Part shown: one piece after another, positions 1 through 5,704 of the stretch
Layout of the letters: the number at the start of each line of letters is the position of its first letter
Position numbering within the stretch: position 1 is the first letter of the stretch
Assembly (NCBI GenBank): GCA_027316975.1
Contig: DAHVFL010000290.1
Span: 1-6,273, forward strand
DNA: 6,273 nucleotides
Source: Chloroflexota bacterium
Lineage (GTDB): Bacteria; Chloroflexota; Ktedonobacteria; Ktedonobacterales; Ktedonobacteraceae
Reading direction: 5' to 3'
Translations under genes and position numbers: made by a program
Notes under the pieces: model-generated
What the model was told of the DNA's origin: nothing
Seen by the model: the letters and a program-made list of their open reading frames with translations, nothing else
The model's database searches: none

Positions 1-63
1 CGGCTTGCTCGCGTCCGTCGCCTCGCGTCCGTTTGCTCGCGTCGGCTTGCTCGCGTCCGTTTG
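1..63. repeat. 14-bp tandem repeat array, cut by the left window edge
   Basis: The core CTCGCGTC recurs at 8, 22, 36 and 50, exactly 14 bases apart. Units read CTCGCGTCCGTCGC, CTCGCGTCCGTTTG, CTCGCGTCGGCTTG and CTCGCGTCCGTTTG, and bases 1-7 (CGGCTTG) match the end of a preceding unit, so the array continues to the left. The period is not a multiple of three and no supported reading frame runs through it, so it is most likely non-coding satellite-like DNA. Its GC-rich make-up contrasts with the AT-rich DNA that follows from about 110. Confidence 0.8.
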
Positions 64-85
64 GGGCGATGGTCTCATGGCTAAC

Positions 86-105
86 GGACGCGATAAATCG
101 CGTCC
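86..105. repeat. perfect palindrome with 9-bp arms
   Basis: GGACGCGAT (86-94) and ATCGCGTCC (97-105) are exact reverse complements separated by AA. The arm shares CGCGTCC with the 14-bp array just upstream, so the two may belong to one repeat family. A truncated look-alike, GACGC-AA-GCGTC, occurs at 3146-3157. It could be a dispersed palindromic repeat or a protein-binding site; the sequence alone does not decide. Confidence 0.7.
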
Positions 106-129
106 CTACACATGTATTATTCAGAAATA

Positions 130-165
130 ACAGGAAGAAATACAGGAAGAAATACAGGGAGAAAG
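130..165. repeat. three 12-bp tandem units
   Basis: ACAGGAAGAAAT occurs at 130-141 and 142-153, followed by a diverged third copy ACAGGGAGAAAG at 154-165. One frame would read a repeated R-K-K-Y, but no credible gene surrounds it. It is probably a small slippage-type duplication of purine-rich DNA. Confidence 0.65.
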
Positions 166-388
166 TAATCCAACAGGCAAAAAAATTCGTAGAACTATAT
201 GGCCGAATCTGTATTGACCGGTTGGGGAGGATTTGAAGCCATGTATAGATTCGACCATTATTTTATGCTCGAATTCGATTCATATCCCTCCTGATACTTT
301 TTCACGCTCATTTTCAACTTTTATCCCGCCCTCACGTACATGTGATAAGTTAATACTAGCCATGATTCTCATTAGATTTTTGTATTGA

Positions 389-394
389 AGAGGA
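389..394 (+). promoter_or_regulatory. ribosome binding site of the CDC48-like gene
   Basis: AGAGGA ends six bases before the ATG at 401. The next in-frame ATG (428, codon 10) has no comparable purine-rich site, which supports 401 as the start. Confidence 0.65.
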
Positions 395-400
395 AAAATT

Positions 401-2959
401 ATGGAGGATTTACGCGGAGCGTCCAGCATGGGCAGCGCGGGCACGAGAGCGACGGGAAAACTACCGGCAGATACTGCCGCTACACATACTAATGCTACGA
501 ATGATGCCAACGCGAATTCGGATCGGGAATTGCAACTGGTGGTGATTGAGGGCTTTCAGGTGGGGCGCGGCGTGGCGCGTCTTGATCCCGTCGATATTAC
601 GCGCCTGGGGTGCCAGGCTGGCGATACGGTTTTGATTACGGGTCAGCGCACGACGGCAGCCAAGGTAGTGCCGAGCAGCGTGGTTGAGCGCGGCCAGCAG
701 TCCATCCAGATGGATAGCCAGGTGCGCCAGAATAGCGCGTCGGGCCTGGGCGAGCGCGTGACGGTGCGCAAGGCTCGCGTGCAGCAGGCCGAGAAAGTGA
801 CGCTGCTGCCCCTCACGGGCGGCGCGCCTGTGCAGGAGGCCGATCTGCAATATATCGCGCGTTATCTGATTGGCCTGCCCGTTACGATTGGCGATCTGCT
901 GCGCGTTGGCACGCCTGGAACCGCGCCGCGCGAATTTCTCATTATCGGCACCACGCCGGCCACTCCCAGCTACAGCGTGCAAAAAAAGGCTACGGGCGAT
1001 CTTGACGCGCTCATTCCCCCGCAGCCGCGGCCAGCTAGCGATGTTGAAGCGGTGGTCGTGCAGACGGGTACCATTGTGCGGGCGCAGGCGCGTGGCGCGG
1101 CTCGCACCAGCGGCCTGGGACGGGTGAGCTACGAGGATATCGGCGGGCTGGGCAAAGAACTACAGCGTATCCGCGAAATGATCGAACTGCCGCTGAAATA
1201 CCCGGCGGTCTTTGATCGCCTGGGCGTGGAACCACCCAAAGGCGTGCTGCTTTATGGTCCTCCGGGAACGGGCAAAACGCTGATCGCGCGCGTGGTGGCG
1301 TCCGAAACTAATGCCGCGTTCTTCGTGATTAACGGCCCCGAAATCATGAACAAGTTTTATGGCGAAAGCGAGTCGCGCCTGCGTTCGGTCTTCCAGGAGG
1401 CGCAGAAACGCGCACCCAGCATCATCTTTATCGACGAACTGGACGCGCTCGCGCCCAAACGCGCCGAAACGGGCGGCGAAGTTGAGCGGCGCATCGTGGG
1501 GCAACTGCTGGCCCTGATGGACGGCATGACCTCACGCGGCCAGGTCGTGCTGATTGGCGCGACCAACCAGCCCAACGCGCTCGATCCCGCCATGCGCCGT
1601 CCGGGTCGCTTTGATCGCGAAATCTCCCTGCGCGTGCCGGATGTGCGCGGTCGCACCGAGATTCTCCAGATTCACAGCAAGGACGCGGCTCTGGCCGGTG
1701 ATGTCGATTTCGCGCGCGTGGCCCAGCTTACGCCGGGCTTCGTGGGCGCTGACCTGGAGGCATTGTGCCGTGAAGCGGCGATGGTAGCGCTGCGGCGCGT
1801 GCTGCCGCATATCGATTACGAAAAAGGCTATATCCCCTACGAGACGCTGGTGAATTTGAATATTACGATGGCCGATTTCCAGGTAGCCCTGCGCGAGGTC
1901 GAGCCATCCACTACACGCGAGGTCTATGTCGAGGTCAGTGAGACGACATGGGAGGATGTTGGTGGCCTCGCAAAGGTCAAAGCGCTGCTGACCGAGGGGG
2001 TCGAGTGGCCGCTGCGCTACCCCGAAATTTACGCGCACGCGAAGGTCGAGCCGCCTCGCGGTGTGCTGCTCTCAGGTCCTCCGGGATCGGGCAAGACACT
2101 GATCGCGCGCGCGCTGGCGAACCAGTGCGAGGCCAGTTTCATCTCTATCAAAGGCCCTGAACTGCTCTCAAAGTGGGTGGGCGAGTCCGAGAAAGGGGTG
2201 CGCGAAGTCTTCCGGCGGGCGAAACAGGCCGCGCCGTGCATCGTCTTTTTCGATGAAATTGATGCGCTGGCCCCGCGACGCGGCGGCGAAAGCGATGGAC
2301 ACGTAGGCGACCGCGTCATTGCGCAGCTGCTTACCGAAATGGACGGTGTGGAGGGACGCGAAGGCGTGATTGTGGTAGCGGCCACCAACCGGTCAGAACT
2401 GATCGATACGGCGCTGCTGCGTCCGGGCCGCTTTGACATGGTGGTAGAACTGGCCTATCCCAACAAGGAGGAGCGGCTCGCCATCTTCGCTATCCATACC
2501 AGAGGGCGACCACTGGCCCCCGACATCACAATGGAGGAATTAGCCAACTTGACCGAAGGGCGCAGTGGCGCGGATATCGAGGCCATCTGTCGCCGCGCCG
2601 CGCTGCTCGCGCTGCGTGAATGGATTGCGCCCCGCCTGAGCGCCAGCCGCGTGCAAGTGACTGAAGAATTTGAGCACGACGATAATGAGCCAGACTCAGC
2701 TGCGTCTGTATCATCCTCTGCCCCTGCGCAACCTGTCATGCCAACAAACCCCTTTACTATGCGCGCCGAACAATTCGCCATCGCCATAGGAGAGCAGCGC
2801 GAGCGGTACTCCGTGCAAGAAGCAGCAGAAGATGTAATAATGCGCAAAGAAACCGGGCGACAGCGTTTACTCGATATGGCAACGGATTTAGATCAGCAGG
2901 GCAAAAAGCCCCTGAGAGGCTTCCGCCTCTGGCTGGCGCGTTTGTTTGGCCTGGTCTAA
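401..2959 (+). CDS. CDC48/p97/VAT-family double AAA+ ATPase
   Basis: This 852-residue protein has the full CDC48 layout: a disordered, Ala/Thr/Asn-rich leader (1-43), an N domain (about 45-205), the D1 ATPase (about 240-470), the D2 ATPase (about 515-745), an acidic Ser/Pro-rich linker (about 753-790) and a tail. D1 shows Walker A GPPGTGKT (286-293), Walker B IIFIDE (341-346), sensor Asn389 and arginine fingers Arg400/Arg403. D2 shows GPPGSGKT (559-566), IVFFDE (614-619), Asn663 and Arg674/Arg677. Both rings should therefore hydrolyse ATP. The D1 pore loop is K-F-Y-G (318-321), aromatic as in archaeal VAT, where animal p97 has K-L-A-G; D2 has K-W-V-G (591-594). By family, it is a cytoplasmic hexameric unfoldase that threads proteins through its pore. 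The C-terminus lacks a Hb-Y-X proteasome-docking motif and ends in a basic amphipathic stretch (839-852). No adaptor or protease gene is adjacent. The family call is very secure; the substrate is unknown. Confidence 0.96.
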   Translation: MEDLRGASSMGSAGTRATGKLPADTAATHTNATNDANANSDRELQLVVIEGFQVGRGVARLDPVDITRLGCQAGDTVLITGQRTTAAKVVPSSVVERGQQSIQMDSQVRQNSASGLGERVTVRKARVQQAEKVTLLPLTGGAPVQEADLQYIARYLIGLPVTIGDLLRVGTPGTAPREFLIIGTTPATPSYSVQKKATGDLDALIPPQPRPASDVEAVVVQTGTIVRAQARGAARTSGLGRVSYEDIGGLGKELQRIREMIELPLKYPAVFDRLGVEPPKGVLLYGPPGTGKTLIARVVASETNAAFFVINGPEIMNKFYGESESRLRSVFQEAQKRAPSIIFIDELDALAPKRAETGGEVERRIVGQLLALMDGMTSRGQVVLIGATNQPNALDPAMRRPGRFDREISLRVPDVRGRTEILQIHSKDAALAGDVDFARVAQLTPGFVGADLEALCREAAMVALRRVLPHIDYEKGYIPYETLVNLNITMADFQVALREVEPSTTREVYVEVSETTWEDVGGLAKVKALLTEGVEWPLRYPEIYAHAKVEPPRGVLLSGPPGSGKTLIARALANQCEASFISIKGPELLSKWVGESEKGVREVFRRAKQAAPCIVFFDEIDALAPRRGGESDGHVGDRVIAQLLTEMDGVEGREGVIVVAATNRSELIDTALLRPGRFDMVVELAYPNKEERLAIFAIHTRGRPLAPDITMEELANLTEGRSGADIEAICRRAALLALREWIAPRLSASRVQVTEEFEHDDNEPDSAASVSSSAPAQPVMPTNPFTMRAEQFAIAIGEQRERYSVQEAAEDVIMRKETGRQRLLDMATDLDQQGKKPLRGFRLWLARLFGLV

Positions 2960-2985
2960 TATATAAGAAACCGAACGCGCTCGCC

Positions 2986-3025
2986 CTGTCATCCTGAGCG
3001 CAGCGCTGTCATCCTGAGCGCAGCG
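2986..3025. repeat. 20-bp tandem duplication at the edge of the hairpin repeat
   Basis: CTGTCATCCTGAGCGCAGCG occurs twice without a gap, at 2986-3005 and 3006-3025. The second copy is also the outer part of the left arm of the hairpin that follows, so part of the element was duplicated in place. Confidence 0.9.
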
Positions 3026-3090
3026 AAGGATCTGCGCGATGGACCCCTGATGCGTTGTGGAGCAGATCCTTCGCTGCGCTCAGGATGACA
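3007..3090. repeat. dispersed inverted repeat, copy 1 (29-bp perfect arms)
   Basis: Bases 3007-3035, beginning TGTCATCCTGAGCGCAGCG, are the exact reverse complement of 3062-3090, leaving a 26-base loop. It begins 47 bases after the ATPase stop codon, and its transcript would fold into a very stable hairpin that could end transcription or protect the mRNA 3' end. No T-run follows, so it is not a classic intrinsic terminator. A second copy lies at 5579-5649. Elements of this type are known from many bacterial genomes and give rise to spurious translated peptides such as V-I-L-S-A-A-K-D-L. No transposase is associated. Confidence 0.92.
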
Positions 3091-3179
3091 AAGCGAAGGT
3101 GTGACAGGTGGCCTGCGCCTGGTCGATACAATTCATCAAACGGGGGACGCAAGCGTCTTCTTTGACATTGTAAAAGCAC

Positions 3180-3201
3180 ATGTATAACAATGTTATTACA
3201 T
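3180..3201. promoter_or_regulatory. possible operator: near-dyad upstream of the unknown gene and kinase
   Basis: ATGTATAACA (3180-3189) and TGTTATTACAT (3191-3201) are reverse complements apart from one extra base, centred on A3190. The inner ATAACA-A-TGTTAT is perfect. It lies about 115 bases upstream of the likely -10 box. The 10-mer ACAATGTTAT in its centre recurs at 3368-3377, over the start of the downstream gene. It could bind a dimeric regulator, but AT-rich DNA yields such dyads by chance. Confidence 0.3.
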
Positions 3202-3293
3202 AATGTACATACCTCAGCAGTTCCTTTTGTATGGCAATGTAGTAAAAACTCGTACATTGTCGTAAATCTCGTGATTACTGATTGGCTAGCCAC

Positions 3294-3323
3294 TTACAAT
3301 ATATAATAGGACTATGTTATAAT
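3294..3323 (+). promoter_or_regulatory. probable extended -10 promoter for the gene pair
   Basis: TGTTATAAT at 3315-3323 is a perfect -10 hexamer (TATAAT, 3318-3323) with the TG extension. The -35 region is weak (TTACAA, 3294-3299, 18-base spacer), as is usual for extended -10 promoters. Another TATAAT at 3302-3307 lacks a good partner. Transcription would start around 3330, giving a leader of about 35 bases that contains the purine-rich ribosome site GGGAGAGG (3353-3360) before the ATG at 3365. Confidence 0.5.
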
Positions 3324-3364
3324 ATACGTGGAGAGATTAGAGAAGCTGTGAAGGGAGAGGTTCA

Positions 3365-3751
3365 ATGACAATGTTATCCGGTGGCGCTGACCATTCCTCT
3401 TCCGTGTATCGCGAGAAGGTGACACAGGCATACCTGCAAGCCATACACACTATCGATGACCGGGTGACGCCCTTTTTAGGCAAGGCTACCACCCGTGTCC
3501 TGGTACAAGGCTCCGCCAGGCGGCTGGCTGAAACCTATCCTTTTCTTCACTTTCTTGAGAAAATGCCCTACACCGATGTTTCGCCTTCTGTTGTGCATGA
3601 GCAACTGGGCGGCGTCGTGCCAGCGCAACTTGCGGCTGGCCTGGATGCCCTGTTGCAAGAGTGTTTCGCGGGGTTGAAAGAACTGACCGGGAACCTGATC
3701 GCGCCGCACCTTCTGGAGGAAGTCCGGCGGCAACTTGAACAAACGCCGTAA
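3365..3751 (+). CDS. small protein of unknown function, paired with a histidine kinase
   Basis: I do not recognise this 128-residue protein. It appears soluble, with no signal peptide or membrane segment, and is mostly helical: likely helices at about 14-30, 44-66, 75-107 and 111-126. It has one Cys (Cys100) and no obvious metal site or nucleotide-binding motif. The start at 3365 is supported by GGGAGAGG (3353-3360) and an extended -10 promoter upstream; a second ATG at 3371 (codon 3) is possible but less well spaced. It ends in two consecutive stop codons (TAA 3749-3751, TAA 3752-3754), and the kinase gene starts 21 bases later, so the two are very likely cotranscribed. Base composition and stop-free length support a real gene. 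A role as a partner or regulator of the kinase is inferred from position only. Confidence 0.8.
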   Translation: MTMLSGGADHSSSVYREKVTQAYLQAIHTIDDRVTPFLGKATTRVLVQGSARRLAETYPFLHFLEKMPYTDVSPSVVHEQLGGVVPAQLAAGLDALLQECFAGLKELTGNLIAPHLLEEVRRQLEQTP

Positions 3752-3762
3752 TAAAGGGATTT

Positions 3763-3768
3763 GGAGGG
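3763..3768 (+). promoter_or_regulatory. Shine-Dalgarno site that decides the kinase start
   Basis: GGAGGG lies four bases before the GTG at 3773. The in-frame TTG at 3761 would overlap this site and has only AAAGGG two bases upstream. The GTG is therefore the preferred start. Confidence 0.7.
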
Positions 3769-3772
3769 CAGC

Positions 3773-5545
3773 GTGCAACCACAGCAGAAGGTAACAGCAA
3801 GCGCGTATCGCTCCCTCATCGGACAGAATGGGGATCGCCTGGCGGCTCTCCGCCAGCAAATGGACTTTATCAATACCATTGGAAAGCGTTTTGTGGCGGC
3901 CATTGACCGCTTTCAGGTGCATCGCGCTCTGCTTTCCACGCTGCAAGATCTCTATCATTTTTCTGCCTGTTCCATTTTACTCGAAGAAGACCCCATCGAA
4001 CTGACCTTTCAGCTTTCTATTATTCCATCTCACCCCCTGAACCAGGCCTTTATTGCGGCTATGATGGAAAGTATTGCGCGGGCTGCCGAGGTAATCGATT
4101 TCCCCAGGGTGACGGCGGACGAGTTGGCGCTGATGGCCTACCTGGATGCCCCCGATGACCTGGCCTGGTCCGATTCCGCAACGCCGAGCGCTGTCACCGG
4201 TATTGGCGATTTTCTCAACATTCCTTTGACGGTGGAGAACCGCATCATCGGTATGCTCAGCCTTTTTGACGAGCGTGAAGGCGTCTTCGATGCCGAACTA
4301 TTGCAACTGACCACCATGATCGCTGATTACGCGGCGGTTGCGCTCGAAAATGTGCGCCTGCGCGAGCGCGAAAGGGCGTTGTGGCGCGATGCCGAGATGG
4401 AACGCCAGCGCCTGGTGCTGATTATCAACAGTATGGCCGAAGGGTTGCTGATTACCAACGAGGAAGGGGCCATTACTTCGCTCAACAACTCTGCGCAACA
4501 TTTGCTGTTTCAGGCGCGTCTGCCGTTGGAGGAAACTTCAACTCCCCTGCGCCGCCTGGCCGCCTTCAACGAGGCGAAGTGGCTGACCGACCTGGCGGAT
4601 ATCATTGACAAGGCCCTGGCCGGCCATATCATTATGGGTCACGAGCTAGTGGCCGATGCCAGCGACGAGGCCGTTCCACTGACACTCAGCATCAGCGCCG
4701 CGCCATTGTATGATAGCAGGCAGTCGATGCAGACGCGCATTCTGGGTGTTGTAGCGGTCCTCAACGACATCACCTCACATAAACAGCTTGAGAAGTTAAA
4801 GGATGAGTTCGTGTCAATTGTTTCGCATGAACTGCGCACGCCTTTAACCACCATCAAGGGCTACACGCAGCACCTGATACGACGCATCGAGCGGCGCTTG
4901 CGCGGTACCAGCGCAACGCTGCCCGCCAACGCGGTTGCTGAATTGCCGGAGAGCTATGACCTGCGCAGCCTGAATATCATGCAAAGCCAGACCGATCACC
5001 TTGAGCGACTGGTGAATGATTTGCTCGATCTTTCGCGCGTGCAGTGGGGCGAGTTGAACCTGCACTATTCCAGCTTTTACCTGGCCGATGTGCTGGCCGA
5101 AAGCGTGCGCCTGGCGCAGATCAGCGCGGAACAGCACACCATCTTTCTTGATATCGACACGCCGGATAGCAAGCTGGTCGCTGATAAGCTGCGTATCAGC
5201 CAGGTGGTCGGGAATATTCTGGATAACGCCGTCAAGTTTTCGCCCCAGGGCAAACAGGTCACAGTGATTTTGAAAGAACAGGGCAAAGAGTTCCAGGTGA
5301 GCATCAGCGACCGGGGTATAGGTGTCAGTCCAGACTTTTTTGATCACATCTTCGAGCGCTTCTATCGCGTGCGCAATACCGCCAGCCGCCAGTATTCAGG
5401 TATCGGCATGGGCCTGTTTATCGCCAAAGCCATTGTGGAAGCGCATGGCGGGGGCATCTGGCTCTCCAGCAATCCTGGCACAGGAAGCACGTTCTACTTC
5501 ACGCTGCCGAAGGTTCCGCGCACCGGTATGCTGCCAGCAGTGTGA
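3773..5545 (+). CDS. soluble GAF-PAS sensor histidine kinase
   Basis: This cytoplasmic two-component kinase has 590 residues from the GTG at 3773; a TTG at 3761 would add four. In order it has a GAF domain (about 32-196), a charged coiled-coil linker (about 196-214), a PAS-like domain (about 215-335, starting IINSMAEGLLITNEEG), the HisKA dimerisation domain and the HATPase domain. The H box is S-H-E-L-R-T-P with phospho-acceptor His352. The N box has Asn481 and Asn485, the G1 box D-R-G-I-G starts at Asp513, the F box is at 526-532, the G2 box G-I-G-M-G is at 543-547, and G-T-G-S is at 569-572. All catalytic motifs are intact. There are no membrane segments, so the signal should be intracellular or a diffusible ligand of the GAF or PAS domain. 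The stretch between the two HisKA helices (about 371-397) is longer than usual. No response regulator is nearby, so the partner is encoded elsewhere. It follows the 128-residue protein gene after 21 bases. Confidence 0.95.
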   Translation: MQPQQKVTASAYRSLIGQNGDRLAALRQQMDFINTIGKRFVAAIDRFQVHRALLSTLQDLYHFSACSILLEEDPIELTFQLSIIPSHPLNQAFIAAMMESIARAAEVIDFPRVTADELALMAYLDAPDDLAWSDSATPSAVTGIGDFLNIPLTVENRIIGMLSLFDEREGVFDAELLQLTTMIADYAAVALENVRLRERERALWRDAEMERQRLVLIINSMAEGLLITNEEGAITSLNNSAQHLLFQARLPLEETSTPLRRLAAFNEAKWLTDLADIIDKALAGHIIMGHELVADASDEAVPLTLSISAAPLYDSRQSMQTRILGVVAVLNDITSHKQLEKLKDEFVSIVSHELRTPLTTIKGYTQHLIRRIERRLRGTSATLPANAVAELPESYDLRSLNIMQSQTDHLERLVNDLLDLSRVQWGELNLHYSSFYLADVLAESVRLAQISAEQHTIFLDIDTPDSKLVADKLRISQVVGNILDNAVKFSPQGKQVTVILKEQGKEFQVSISDRGIGVSPDFFDHIFERFYRVRNTASRQYSGIGMGLFIAKAIVEAHGGGIWLSSNPGTGSTFYFTLPKVPRTGMLPAV

Positions 5546-5549
5546 TTGC

Positions 5550-5573
5550 CAGAGCGGGGGTAATCCCCGTCTG
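5550..5573 (+). terminator. possible terminator hairpin after the kinase
   Basis: CAGA (5550-5553) plus CGGGG (5555-5559) can pair with CCCCG (5565-5569) plus TCTG (5570-5573), with G5554 bulged and a five-base loop. It begins four bases after the stop codon. Only a weak T-rich stretch (ATTTGT) follows, and the large repeat hairpin begins six bases later, so either or both may stop transcription. Confidence 0.4.
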
Positions 5574-5578
5574 CCATT

Positions 5579-5649
5579 TGTCATCCTGAGCGTAGCGAAG
5601 GATCTGCGTGGTGGCTGACGAGAGATCCTTCGCTGCGCTCAGGATGACA
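5579..5649. repeat. dispersed inverted repeat, copy 2 (27-bp arms)
   Basis: Bases 5579-5605 (starting TGTCATCCTGAGCGTAGCG) are the reverse complement of 5623-5649 apart from one mismatch (T5593 against G5635, which still pairs as G-U in RNA). The loop is 17 bases. The arms match copy 1 at 3007-3090 almost base for base, while the loops differ except for the first bases. It sits between two convergent genes, 33 bases after the kinase stop and 55 bases before the end of the minus-strand gene, where a symmetric hairpin could terminate transcripts from both sides. Confidence 0.92.
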
Positions 5650-5704
5650 GCCAGGCTTCAGTTCACGCCTCTGGTATTTGTCCCCGCCCTGGCACCTCTG
5701 GAAC

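Larger units (their letters stand above)
1..400. other. intergenic region upstream of the ATPase gene
   Basis: No supported gene is seen here. The first 110 bases are GC-rich repeat and palindrome DNA; the rest is AT-rich and contains the 12-bp tandem. I looked for a promoter of the gene at 401. TAATAC at 351-356 resembles a -10 box, but nothing like TTGACA lies 16-18 bases upstream, and TTGACC at 214-219 has no well-spaced -10 box. The promoter is therefore not assigned. Confidence 0.6.
2960..3364. other. intergenic region with hairpin repeat and promoter
   Basis: This 405-base gap holds no credible gene. Its left part (2986-3090) is a repeat with a large inverted repeat. Bases 3146-3157 (GACGC-AA-GCGTC) form a short palindrome followed by a pyrimidine stretch. 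From about 3160 the DNA is AT-rich, with TTGACA at 3162-3167, a near-dyad at 3180-3201, the palindrome ATGTACAT at 3203-3210 and an extended -10 promoter at 3315-3323. The AT-rich half is probably the control region of the gene pair starting at 3365. Confidence 0.6.

Noticed and set aside
1..63. CRISPR array
   Set aside because: Units are 14 bases and directly adjacent with no unique spacers, and no cas genes are present.
33..236. 67-codon open frame on the plus strand with an R-K-K-Y repeat
   Set aside because: It begins in the 14-bp array, crosses the palindrome and the 12-bp tandem, has no convincing ribosome site and no protein-like composition; the repeated residues come from the DNA repeat.
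280..510. 76-codon minus-strand frame with a signal-peptide-like hydrophobic start
   Set aside because: Its start half lies antisense to the ATPase N-terminus, whose Ala-rich codons produce the hydrophobic look; it has no upstream ribosome site or independent support.
461..982. 173-codon minus-strand frame inside the ATPase gene
   Set aside because: It is fully antisense to a strongly conserved CDC48 protein, is rich in Arg/His/Ala as expected of shadow frames, and has no recognisable domain.
2986..3090. Insertion sequence or transposon end
   Set aside because: No transposase frame lies between or beside the two repeat copies, and the genes between them look native and intact.
3143..3163. 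Intrinsic terminator at GACG-CAAG-CGTC followed by TTCTTT
   Set aside because: Only four Watson-Crick pairs plus wobble pairs support the stem and the T-run is broken; the larger hairpin upstream is the better candidate for the end of the ATPase transcript.
3162..3188. Promoter with TTGACA (3162-3167) and TATAAC (3183-3188)
   Set aside because: The spacer is only 15 bases and the -10 box overlaps the dyad; the extended -10 site nearer the gene is stronger.
3009..3293. 94-codon minus-strand frame containing V-I-L-S-A-A-K-D-L
   Set aside because: That peptide is the translated hairpin repeat, a well-known source of spurious proteins; the rest covers AT-rich promoter DNA.
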